From contig CACXCG010000021.1 in NCBI GenBank assembly GCA_902766125.1, positions 1 through 64,000 on the forward strand: a stretch of 64,000 nucleotides of DNA. The letters are read 5' to 3'. The DNA is from an uncultured Spirochaetaceae bacterium. Lineage in GTDB: Bacteria > Spirochaetota > Spirochaetia > Treponematales > Treponemataceae. Each line of letters begins with the position of its first letter. Position 1 is the first letter of the stretch. The translations under genes and the position numbers were made by a program. Positions 43,811 through 52,309 of this stretch are shown here, in pieces. The notes under the pieces are model-generated. The model was not told the DNA's origin and did no database searches. It saw only the letters and a program-made list of their open reading frames with translations.

Positions 43811-45616
43811 TTACGTCCGTTTTACCAGAGCAAATAACTGTTCCCGCGTAATTTTTGTAAAGACAGGGCGTCCGTGGGGGCAGTGCGGGTCGGGTAATTC
43901 CAGTGCTTTTCGTGCTATGTCTGCGGCGGTTGCATCATCCAGTACCGTTCCGTCCATAACAGCGCGTCTGCAGGCAGTAGAGGCTGCAACTGCATTTATG
44001 ATGTCTTTGGGATTTATGCGGCGGTCAAGAATGTCGTGCTTTAAGTCTGCTTCTGTGCCTTTCCAGCGTACCGGAACTGTGGTAAAAAGCCAAGCACCGT
44101 CTTCTGCCTGAGAACATTCAAATCCCCATTCTCCAAGAGTTTTCTGCATCTGGCTGATGTATGCATCGTCTGCATCGTTGTCTGCGGTAATGCGGTAGGG
44201 AACTAACAGCGTCTGTTTTTCTCCTGCGTTCTGCATGATGGTGTTGTACAGAATGCGTTCGTGTGCTGCATGCTGGTCAATGATGTACAGCGTGTTCTGT
44301 TTTTCTGCAACTAAAAAAGTTCCCAGTGTGCTTCCGACAAAATGAAAGGAATCTTCTGCGCTGTCATTCTGCGAGGGAAGATAGTTTGGTTTGAATGTCT
44401 GCGGTTCTTCTATATCCAGTGCTGCTTCCTGAGCAAGGCTTTGAATTGATGAAATGGGGGTAGAACGGGGTGATGATATGGTGCCTGGCTTACCAAACGA
44501 AAATGACTTTTGCGGGGCACGGTATACGCTTTTGTAATCAGATTTGGGAATGGATGCTGTGTGTGTCTGCCATAAGTCTGGAGTTGCATCTGCTGCTACT
44601 TCGGGCTCCTGTGTGACCATGGTAGCAGTCGTGTAGTTTTTGAAAAACGCTTTTGTACTGGTGCTTACGGCGTGGTGCAGTTCAGAAATGTCTTTGAAGC
44701 GTGCTTCTCGTTTTGCAGGATGAATGTTAAAGTCTACGAGCGAAGAATCTATCTGAACAAAAAGACAGGCAACCGGATGCTGACCGTTTGGAAAGTAGCC
44801 CTGACAGCCGTATTCTATTGCCTGCAGCAGTGAGTATTCCTGAATGCGTCTTCCGTTTACGTAGATGTAAATATTCTTGCGGTTAGAACGCGAAACAGAC
44901 GGTTCTCCGATAATCAGAGTAAAAGACCAGGTTTTGTCCGATGACTGATTTTTTATTTCGTAAAACAGTTCAGACTGTTCAAACAGAGAAAGCGCCTGGG
45001 TAAACCGTTCGGTAAGGGACTGTCCTTTGGGAAGCGTCAGCTTTTCTTCGCCATCCATGTACAGGCTGAATGCAATGTCGGGTCGGGGTAAGACTTTTTC
45101 TTCAAACGTAGCGCGACACAACAATCCTTCACTTGCTTCACGCTTAAGGAATACACGTCGTGCAGGAAAGTTTTCAAACAGTGCTTCTGTCTGAACAATG
45201 GTACCTGCGGTCTGTGCTGTCGGGGTAAGGACATGGTCTTCGGTAACAGAGGCATTCATTTTCCAGCCGCCGCTTTGAATGAGCAGTCTGCTTACTGCCG
45301 CCATTGATGCAAGTGCTTCGCCACGGAAACCGAGTGTTGAAAGCGTAAGTAAATCTGTTTCGCTGGAAATTTTACTGGTCGCATGAGGCCGTGCGCAGGA
45401 GGCTAAGTCTTCTTTACTCATACCGCAGCCGTTGTCTATAACCCGTATGCGCTCTATGCCGCCGCCGGTCAGTTCTACACGAATGGAATCTGCACCTGAG
45501 TCTACGGCATTATCCATCAGTTCGCGTACAATGGCATTAGGCCGGTCTATTACTTCACCGGCAGCAATTTTACGTGCGACTTCTGGACTGAGCGTATGAA
45601 CACGGGCGTTTTGCAT
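43811..45616 (-). CDS. mutL: DNA mismatch repair protein MutL
   Basis: 601 residues. GHKL ATPase motifs: ELMDNAVDSGADS, VIDNGCGMS, TLGFRGEALASMAAVS. The C-terminal domain has DQHAAHERILYN, STACRRAVMDG and CPHGRPVF. In endonuclease-type MutL the first motif ends in Glu (DQHAxxExxxxE); here it is Asn. Third gene of xseA-xseB-mutL; ten bases after xseB. It converges on the TPR gene with a two-base gap. Confidence 0.95.
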   Translation of the reverse strand: MQNARVHTLSPEVARKIAAGEVIDRPNAIVRELMDNAVDSGADSIRVELTGGGIERIRVIDNGCGMSKEDLASCARPHATSKISSETDLLTLSTLGFRGEALASMAAVSRLLIQSGGWKMNASVTEDHVLTPTAQTAGTIVQTEALFENFPARRVFLKREASEGLLCRATFEEKVLPRPDIAFSLYMDGEEKLTLPKGQSLTERFTQALSLFEQSELFYEIKNQSSDKTWSFTLIIGEPSVSRSNRKNIYIYVNGRRIQEYSLLQAIEYGCQGYFPNGQHPVACLFVQIDSSLVDFNIHPAKREARFKDISELHHAVSTSTKAFFKNYTTATMVTQEPEVAADATPDLWQTHTASIPKSDYKSVYRAPQKSFSFGKPGTISSPRSTPISSIQSLAQEAALDIEEPQTFKPNYLPSQNDSAEDSFHFVGSTLGTFLVAEKQNTLYIIDQHAAHERILYNTIMQNAGEKQTLLVPYRITADNDADDAYISQMQKTLGEWGFECSQAEDGAWLFTTVPVRWKGTEADLKHDILDRRINPKDIINAVAASTACRRAVMDGTVLDDATAADIARKALELPDPHCPHGRPVFTKITREQLFALVKRT

Positions 45617-45626
45617 GGATTTCCCT

Positions 45627-45905
45627 CTAACTGATTCGGGTTCCCGTTACTTCGGTATTGGGAGTAAACAAGTCAAGCACCGGAGCAGTTTCTTTTGCTT
45701 TCTGTTTTGCAGGGGCAGCTTCTTCTCCGTTCATGAGGATCTGGATTTTTCCCTCTATGGTGTTGAGTTCTTTTTCCATTTTCTTTGCAAGCGTAATGCC
45801 TTCTTCAAAATCTTTAAGTGCATCTTCAAGAGAAATATCCTGCTGTTTGATTGCCGCAGTCAGTTCTTCCAGTCTGCGTAAATTGGTTTCGAATGTATTC
45901 ATCAT
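45627..45905 (-). CDS. xseB: exodeoxyribonuclease VII small subunit
   Basis: 92 residues. The helical core FETNLRRLEELTAAIKQQD followed by SLEDALKDFEEGITLAKK is the XseB pattern; a C-terminal tail is extra. It forms the nuclease with XseA. ATG 45905 overlaps the xseA stop; a second ATG follows at 45902. Confidence 0.9.
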   Translation of the reverse strand: MMNTFETNLRRLEELTAAIKQQDISLEDALKDFEEGITLAKKMEKELNTIEGKIQILMNGEEAAPAKQKAKETAPVLDLFTPNTEVTGTRIS

Positions 45906-47113
45906 GTACCTGCCTTTTGTGTTTTGGTAACGGTTGCGTTTATAAGACCCTGTGCGGGGCGTATGACAATCTGTAAACCGGGAGCACTGTCTTCTGCGCT
46001 GCGTATAACTTTGCCTGTCTGTGCGTCGGTTACCATGCTGTAGCCGCGGTTAAAAATAGACTGAGGACTTGCGCTTTCAAGAATGTCGGAACAGTGTTTT
46101 ATGTAGGTGCGCATGTCGGTTATGCGCTGTTTCATTCCGTTGACCAGTTCTTCACGGGCTGCATCAAAGCGGAGTAATACTTTCTGCTCTATGCTGCGGA
46201 ACTGAAGCTCCATGTTTTCCGGGGTAAAGGTTTTAAGCATAAGCCGTAAGTTTTGTGTCCGTGCGGTTATGGCAGCATACAGGTCAGATTCAGTCTGCTG
46301 CAGGTATTCGCGCAGTTTCTGTTTTTCGGGAATTGCAAGTTCTGCCGCATGACTGGGAGTCGAAGCCCGTGCATCTGCAGCAAAATCGCTGAGTGCAAAG
46401 TCAATCTGATGTCCTACCGCCGATATAACCGGAATTCGGGAGGCTGCAATTGCCCTTACTACGCCTTCATCGCTGAACGGGAGTAAATCTTCCAGGGAAC
46501 CGCCGCCTCGTCCTACAATCAGCACATCACAGAGAGACCAGGTGTTAGCCGCTTCAATTTGTGTAATGATTGTACGCGGTGCATCTGCGCCCTGAACCTG
46601 AGCCGGTAATACAATAAGGTTTACGGTATCATTGCGGGTTTTTGCAATGTTCATTATGTCACGCAGGGCAGCTCCGGTGGGACTGGTAACTATGCCTACG
46701 GTCTGAGGGTAGTGCAGAATGGGCTTTTTGCGGTCTGAATCGAACAGTCCTTCCTTTGAAAGCTTTTGTTTACGCTGTTCAAGCATTTCCATAATGCTTC
46801 CCACACCTGCGGGGGACATGGAACTGATTTTAATCTGATAGTTTCCGCGCGGTTCGTAGACGGTAATCTGTCCTTTTGCAACAACTTTCATGCCGTCTTT
46901 GGGTTCAAAAGTGAGTCTTGAGGCATTTCCTGCAAACATGACGGCACTTATCTGGCAATAGCTGTCTTTGAGCTGAAAATACAGGTGTCCGCTGGACTGC
47001 CGCTTAAAATTTGAGATTTCACCCTCTAACGTGACCGTTTTAAACGAGTTTTCGAGCAGTACTTTGATAAGATTTGTCAGCTGCGAGACGGTCAGCGCTT
47101 TTTCTTCACCCAT
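45902..47113 (-). CDS. xseA: exodeoxyribonuclease VII large subunit
   Basis: 403 residues. N-terminal OB-fold (VTLEGEISNFKRQSSGHLYF), catalytic domain with VGIVTSPTGAALRDIMNIA, VLIVGRGGGSLEDLLPFSDE and SAVGHQIDFALSDFAADARA, and a C-terminal coiled coil. Degrades single-stranded DNA. The start codon is six bases after a consensus -10, with no Shine-Dalgarno. Confidence 0.95.
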   Translation of the reverse strand: MGEEKALTVSQLTNLIKVLLENSFKTVTLEGEISNFKRQSSGHLYFQLKDSYCQISAVMFAGNASRLTFEPKDGMKVVAKGQITVYEPRGNYQIKISSMSPAGVGSIMEMLEQRKQKLSKEGLFDSDRKKPILHYPQTVGIVTSPTGAALRDIMNIAKTRNDTVNLIVLPAQVQGADAPRTIITQIEAANTWSLCDVLIVGRGGGSLEDLLPFSDEGVVRAIAASRIPVISAVGHQIDFALSDFAADARASTPSHAAELAIPEKQKLREYLQQTESDLYAAITARTQNLRLMLKTFTPENMELQFRSIEQKVLLRFDAAREELVNGMKQRITDMRTYIKHCSDILESASPQSIFNRGYSMVTDAQTGKVIRSAEDSAPGLQIVIRPAQGLINATVTKTQKAGT

Positions 47114-47119
47114 GATACA

Positions 47120-47148
47120 ATTGTACCGTATCCGGTTTTCCCTGTCAA
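47120..47148 (-). promoter_or_regulatory. consensus promoter of xseA (TTGACA-N17-TACAAT)
   Basis: TTGACA at 47143-47148, 17-base spacer, TACAAT at 47120-47125, then six bases to ATG 47113. The clearest leaderless candidate of the window. Confidence 0.82.
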
Positions 47149-47204
47149 CGCATCAGGTTCAGGTGTGTCTAAACTACTATTGTAAAATTCCGATACTGTA
47201 TGAG

Positions 47205-48815
47205 ATGGAAAGCATTGTTTTTTTGTATGCAGTTACTGACTCGCAGTATGTGTTTGAGGCTTCTTTTGACGGAAAAAGTGCCGCTGAACGTTCATTAACC
47301 TGGGCAAAACCCTTTGCCTCACCGCATGATGTATTTGTCGCCTGTCTTAGTTCAACCGAACAGAAAGTTCAGGCTGCCGCTTCAAACGCCGGAGTTACCG
47401 TTAAAACGCTTACTGAAAGTGCCTGGAACACACAGTCTCTGCTTGAAGCAGTAATCAAGTCCTGTTCAGACAGTAAGGCTGACCGTGTACTGCTTGCTCC
47501 GCTTTCTGCACCGTTTCTGGATGCGGCTCTTACCCAAAAAGTTACCGATGCCCACGAACGTTACTGTGCTGAATACACCTGTGCAGACGGTTATCCTAAA
47601 GCACTTGCTCCCGAACTGCTTGCTTCTTCAACTGCCGTTATTCTCCGCGACATTATTAAAGACAAACCCTGTGCAAGTGCTCCCGTAGACGCTGACTGCA
47701 TTATGAATGCGCTTAAGACAGATATCAATTCCTTTGAAGTAGAGTCTGTGCTTTCTCCGCGTGACTGGCGGTACCTGCGCTTAGACTTTACTACAGAAAC
47801 AAAACGCACCTATCTTGCCTGCTGTAATTTGTTCCAGACTGCAAAAAAAGAACAGTCTGATTTTTCTGCACAGAATCTCTCTGTGCTTGCTGCTAAAACT
47901 GCTTCCGTTCAGTGTACCGTACCTGCATACTATGCAATACAGCTTACCACTGACAGCCGCACAACCGTAACTTATAATGCTTTTGCTGCAGGATATAAAA
48001 AACAGTCTGGCGCTTATCCCACACAGGGAATAGAACACAAAACAACTGTCTTAGACCTTGCTTCGCTCAAGACAATTGCTGCTCAGATTTCAGAACTTTC
48101 TGATGATGCAACAGTCTGTCTGGGCTGTGGCTCAGAACCTTTACTGCATCCTGACTTTACTGCCTGCGTAAAAACACTGCTTGATAACCCGAAACTCCGC
48201 ATTCTTATTGAAACCGACGGAACTTTAGTAACACCGGAACTTGCTTCTCAGATTGCATCTCTTGATGCTGACGGACGCATTACCTGGATTGTCTGTCTTG
48301 ATGCTGCAAGTGAAGCAACCTATCTTTCCATACATGTTCCTCTGTCAGAAGCAGGTGGCCGTGCGTATTTTACTGCTGCCGTATCATCCGTAGGAATTCT
48401 TTCTCCGCTTTTTAAGGGACGTGTGTATCCGCAGATGGTACGCATGAATGCAAATGAAACAGAACTGGAACAGTTTTACCGCTACTGGCATGATGCAGCT
48501 TCTCCGTCAGAAGGAAATGTCATTATCCAGAAGTATGACAGCTGTGTAGGATTTTTAAGCGATGAAAAACCGGCAGATCTTTCTCCTTTGGTAAGAACTC
48601 CGTGCTGGCATGTTAAACGCGATATGATTATTCGTGCTGATGGTTCTGTTCCGCTTTGTCAGGCTTTGATAGCAGAATCTTCTGAGTTGAATGTCTGTAA
48701 ATGCAGTGTTGAAGAAGCCTGGAAACAGATTGTAACACAGGTACCGTGTCAGGTTTCCGGTGAATATCCGTCTTTGTGCAGGAAGTGTGATGAATACTAT
48801 ACCTTCAATTTTTAA
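47205..48815 (+). CDS. spiro-SPASM-type protein (radical-SAM-like without its cluster motif)
   Basis: 536 residues. The N-terminal third resembles a nucleotidyltransferase-like alpha/beta domain. The middle follows a radical SAM barrel (VCLGCGSEPLLHPDFTACVK; LRILIETDGTLV; ITWIVCLDAASEATY), but the CxxxCxxC stretch is missing: the corresponding strand reads YYAIQLTTDSRTTVTY. The C-terminus keeps SPASM-like Cys residues (RTPCWHVKRDMIIRADGSVP then LCQ; NVCKCSVEEAW; LCRKCDEYY). This matches what I recall of the spirochaete-only spiro-SPASM family. ATG 47205 follows GATACT by seven bases. Overlaps the next gene by 26 bases. Confidence 0.72.
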   Translation: MESIVFLYAVTDSQYVFEASFDGKSAAERSLTWAKPFASPHDVFVACLSSTEQKVQAAASNAGVTVKTLTESAWNTQSLLEAVIKSCSDSKADRVLLAPLSAPFLDAALTQKVTDAHERYCAEYTCADGYPKALAPELLASSTAVILRDIIKDKPCASAPVDADCIMNALKTDINSFEVESVLSPRDWRYLRLDFTTETKRTYLACCNLFQTAKKEQSDFSAQNLSVLAAKTASVQCTVPAYYAIQLTTDSRTTVTYNAFAAGYKKQSGAYPTQGIEHKTTVLDLASLKTIAAQISELSDDATVCLGCGSEPLLHPDFTACVKTLLDNPKLRILIETDGTLVTPELASQIASLDADGRITWIVCLDAASEATYLSIHVPLSEAGGRAYFTAAVSSVGILSPLFKGRVYPQMVRMNANETELEQFYRYWHDAASPSEGNVIIQKYDSCVGFLSDEKPADLSPLVRTPCWHVKRDMIIRADGSVPLCQALIAESSELNVCKCSVEEAWKQIVTQVPCQVSGEYPSLCRKCDEYYTFNF

Positions 48816-49767
48816 TCAGCGTCAGATAACTCTTACCGTGCTGGGAGGAAGTGAACGTATTTCTCACCCGTTGCTTTCAAGCGGATGTCTGCTTTTAAAC
48901 CGTAACGGTCATCAGCTTTTGACGCACAGTCTGGAACATTGCATTGCCTCCGGTTTTTCTGAAATCGTGTGCGTTATGGCAAGTAAACCCAGTGCACAGT
49001 TTGATACACTGGTTCACCAGTTTCCGCAGGTGCATTTTATTATTACACAGGAAACGCTTACCGCAGGAGATATGATCAACATAGGCATGGCTCAGCTGAA
49101 AACAGAATATGTCGTTGTCTTAAGCGATGCGCTCTGTCATCAGAATACAATCATTACGCCCATGCTGGAAAAGCTTTTGTGTGAACACAATCTGTTCTGT
49201 ATTTGTCCCCGTCTGTGTGCACTTTCTCAGGAAAGTTTTTATGACAATCAGCTTGAAAATCAGCCGGTGCATTTTGTTCCCGATACCAATAAAGCCAAGT
49301 TTACGATTCTTCCCATGACCAGCGCCGTTGACGGATGTCCAACCCTGTATGCAGCAGACTGGGCGGGAATCTATAACCGAAAAACCTACGTTGAGCTGGG
49401 TGGGGCAGACTATACCATCACTTCTGAATACTGGCAGAAACTGGATCTTTTTATGCGTGCCTGGCTGTGGGGAGAAAGAGTTACTCTGTCTTCTGCCTTT
49501 GTGCTTATCTATGACACAATTCCCGCAATTGCAGATACTACGGCAGACCGTTCATACCTTCGGTTTTACCTGAAAAATCTTGCTCCCGTATATGACGTTG
49601 ATCATGCTGTTATTCCCAAGACTTCGTTCTTTTCTTACAAACGTCATGCTTCACTGGGGCTGCACGAATCGCTCAGTTCTTTTACTGAAGCCCGTGCATG
49701 GACTGAAAAAAACAAGTACCGCTTCAAAACCGATGCGGCACTGCTCATAGAAAACTGGGGAAAATAA
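48790..49767 (+). CDS. glycosyltransferase/nucleotidyltransferase-like protein (GT-A fold)
   Basis: 325 residues. The N-terminal alternating strands and helices (LTVLGGSERISHPLL; SLEHCIASGFSEIVCVMASK; TEYVVVLSDALCHQN) suggest a GT-A or nucleotidyltransferase fold; the C-terminal half (YAADWAGIYNRKTYVELGGAD without the final residue) recalls family 2-like glycosyltransferases. No full DxD is certain. AGGAAG precedes ATG 48790. One base from the fusion gene. Confidence 0.6.
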   Translation: MNTIPSIFNQRQITLTVLGGSERISHPLLSSGCLLLNRNGHQLLTHSLEHCIASGFSEIVCVMASKPSAQFDTLVHQFPQVHFIITQETLTAGDMINIGMAQLKTEYVVVLSDALCHQNTIITPMLEKLLCEHNLFCICPRLCALSQESFYDNQLENQPVHFVPDTNKAKFTILPMTSAVDGCPTLYAADWAGIYNRKTYVELGGADYTITSEYWQKLDLFMRAWLWGERVTLSSAFVLIYDTIPAIADTTADRSYLRFYLKNLAPVYDVDHAVIPKTSFFSYKRHASLGLHESLSSFTEARAWTEKNKYRFKTDAALLIENWGK

Positions 49768-49768
49768 T

Positions 49769-52300
49769 ATGAAGTTCATGAATCTGTTCAATCATAAAAA
49801 AAGAAAGACAGTGCTTGTCGTTCAGTGCAGGCTGTCTTCTACCAGACTTCCTCGTAAAGCGCTGCTACCGTTAGGCGGAAAGTGCGTGATTGACTGGGTT
49901 CTTGATGCAATGAAAGAAGTTCCCGCAGATGAATACTATCTTGCAACGGACTATGACAGCGAAAAAGAACTTGCTCCTGTTGCCGACCGCCACGGCTGGA
50001 AACTGTTTGCCGGTTCTACCGAAGATGTGCTTGACCGTTTCTGCCGCATTATTGAACAGTCTCAGGCAGATGTTGTCGTTCGCGCCACTGCTGACAATCC
50101 GTTTTTGTTTTACGAAGCTGCGAGTGCCCTGGAAGAAGAATTTTCTGCACGCGATGAAGCAAGCCCGGTAGATTACATTACCTTCTCAGATTTACCGCAT
50201 GGTTCCGGTGTTGAAATGTTCAATGCACATTCTCTTTTGAAAGCCGCATCGCTTACAACAGATCCTTACGACCACGAGCATGTGGGACCTGCGCTGTACA
50301 ATCACCGCGAAACCTTTAACTGTCTGTTTGTAAAAGCTCCTAACCGCTGGAATTATGCAGAACTGCGTACAACCATAGACACTCCTGCCGATTATCGTCG
50401 TGCACTTGCATTAGTACATGCCGTTTCGGGAGACAAAAACATTACCAGACCGTACACTACGGAAGAAATCCTGAACGGTTTGTGGAATAACTTTGTGCGT
50501 AATCCGGTGCTGTTAGTTCCGTGTGTAAAAAAAGGGAAGGGAACAGGTCACTTACGCCGTTGTCTTGATATTGCCCGTGCAACAGGACAGGATATCTATA
50601 TTCCCGAAGATGCTGGCCTTGAACAGTGCGAATCACTTTTACAGCAGGCTGTTGAAGAGGGGCTTGAACAGTATCAGATTGTGCGCGATATAAATGCCGC
50701 TTCAAATTATAAACTGATTATAACCGACTTGTTCCATGCAGATGATCAGATTGTGCAGAAATTAACTTCATGTCCAGAAGTTGCCATTGCAGCTTTGGAT
50801 GAAGGTAGACTTGATACAACCTATGTTGATTACCTGCTTGATATAATTCCTTCTGTGGGTCTTACCCGCGATGCAAACCGTACCGAAAGTGCGTTTATTC
50901 CGCTTCCGCAGAACCGTCGCCCGGAAGATGCAAAGAATGCTGCACTTCATACGGCTATAGTGGTGCTTGGCGGAGAAGATCCTGCAGGTCTTACGGTTCC
51001 CGCAACAGTTGCTCTTGCGCGTACCGGCATGTATGTAACTGCCGTTGCTTCTTCTCAGGAAAATGCAATCCTTATGCAGGAAAACTTAAATGCTGACATC
51101 AGCAAATTCGTAAAGGTTGTTCCCCCGGTAGAAAATCTGCGTGAAAAACTTGCCTCTTACGATTTAGTGGTAACCCATTACGGTTTTACTGCATTTGAAG
51201 CAGCAAACGCTGGTTGTGCAGTCTTACTTTTAGGAACAACTTCTCTGCATGAAGACCTTGCAAAGACACACGGCTTTACCTGTATTCCGGCTTCTTCGGT
51301 AAATGAATCAACCGTTAAGCATGCCGTTGAAAACCCGCAGCTTTTGTATCGTCCGCAGGACAAACAGAAAAATCTTTCGCTTACTGATTTTGTGGTCCGT
51401 CTGTCTCAGGGACGCCGCATTTCCTGTCCGGTGTGCCGCACCTTCTCCGGTCATCGGGATCCTGTTGTATCACGTACTCCTGAACGTACCTTCAGGCGCT
51501 GTCAGAATTGCGGCATGCTGTACATGGCCTGGACACTTCAGAGCGAAGAAACGCAGTACAATCATGCATACTTTTTTGAAGACTACGAAAAGCAGTACGG
51601 CAAAACCTACCTTGATGATTTTGCATCAATCAAAGCACAGGGAGTTCGCCGCGTTGGACTTATAGATTACGTTTACCGCAGAATGCATTCTCCCGTTACG
51701 CCGACCGTGCTTGACATTGGCTGTGCAATGGGACCGTTTATGGATGCAGCAAATGACAGCGGCTGGCAGGTGTTTGGCATTGACGTTTCAAAAGAAGCAG
51801 TTGAATATGTTCAGACAACGCTTAAATATCCTGCCGTCTGTTCATCGTTTCCTCAGTTTAATCCCGGAAGTGAATTCGGTATTCAGCAGTTTGATGCCGT
51901 GACCATGTGGTATGTCATTGAACATTTTGAAAACCTGGACAGTGTGCTTAAAGCCGTTTCTCATCTGGTAAAAAAGGGTGGCGTGTTTGCATTCAGCACT
52001 CCGTCTGCTTCCGGTGTAAGCGGAAAATACAATCCCAATGCTTTTTTTGCGCAAAGCCCGGCAGATCATTACACACTGTGGGAACCATCCCGCGCTCAGG
52101 CAATTCTTAAGCGCTATGGATTTACCGTTGTAAAAACCGTTTCAACAGGAATTCATCCCGAACGTTTTCCGTCAGCACAAAAACACGGATGGAAAAAGAA
52201 TTCGCTGCAATTTAACATGCTGGGTGCGGCAAGTCATCTGTTTAACCTTGGCGATACATTTGAAGTCTACTGCCGTAAAACTGCGGATATTCAGGACTAG
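49769..52300 (+). CDS. trifunctional fusion: SpsF/PseF cytidylyltransferase, PseG-like hydrolase, SAM methyltransferase
   Basis: 843 residues with three parts. Residues about 13-245: cytidylyltransferase (VVQCRLSSTRLPRKALLPLGG; VVVRATADNPFL). About 250-545: PseG-like UDP-sugar hydrolase with GTGHLRRCLDIA, matching the GxGHxxR helix that holds the PseG catalytic His, LIITDLFHAD, and the C-terminal nucleotide site VVTHYGFTAFEAANAGCAV. About 550-843: zinc ribbon (CPVC...CQNCG) and Rossmann methyltransferase (VLDIGCAMGPFMDAANDSG; MWYVIEHFEN). It could remove UDP, activate the finished sugar with CMP, and methylate it or a precursor. Linkers and order are inferred. Confidence 0.85.
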   Translation: MKFMNLFNHKKRKTVLVVQCRLSSTRLPRKALLPLGGKCVIDWVLDAMKEVPADEYYLATDYDSEKELAPVADRHGWKLFAGSTEDVLDRFCRIIEQSQADVVVRATADNPFLFYEAASALEEEFSARDEASPVDYITFSDLPHGSGVEMFNAHSLLKAASLTTDPYDHEHVGPALYNHRETFNCLFVKAPNRWNYAELRTTIDTPADYRRALALVHAVSGDKNITRPYTTEEILNGLWNNFVRNPVLLVPCVKKGKGTGHLRRCLDIARATGQDIYIPEDAGLEQCESLLQQAVEEGLEQYQIVRDINAASNYKLIITDLFHADDQIVQKLTSCPEVAIAALDEGRLDTTYVDYLLDIIPSVGLTRDANRTESAFIPLPQNRRPEDAKNAALHTAIVVLGGEDPAGLTVPATVALARTGMYVTAVASSQENAILMQENLNADISKFVKVVPPVENLREKLASYDLVVTHYGFTAFEAANAGCAVLLLGTTSLHEDLAKTHGFTCIPASSVNESTVKHAVENPQLLYRPQDKQKNLSLTDFVVRLSQGRRISCPVCRTFSGHRDPVVSRTPERTFRRCQNCGMLYMAWTLQSEETQYNHAYFFEDYEKQYGKTYLDDFASIKAQGVRRVGLIDYVYRRMHSPVTPTVLDIGCAMGPFMDAANDSGWQVFGIDVSKEAVEYVQTTLKYPAVCSSFPQFNPGSEFGIQQFDAVTMWYVIEHFENLDSVLKAVSHLVKKGGVFAFSTPSASGVSGKYNPNAFFAQSPADHYTLWEPSRAQAILKRYGFTVVKTVSTGIHPERFPSAQKHGWKKNSLQFNMLGAASHLFNLGDTFEVYCRKTADIQD

Positions 52301-52309
52301 GAGTGCTAT

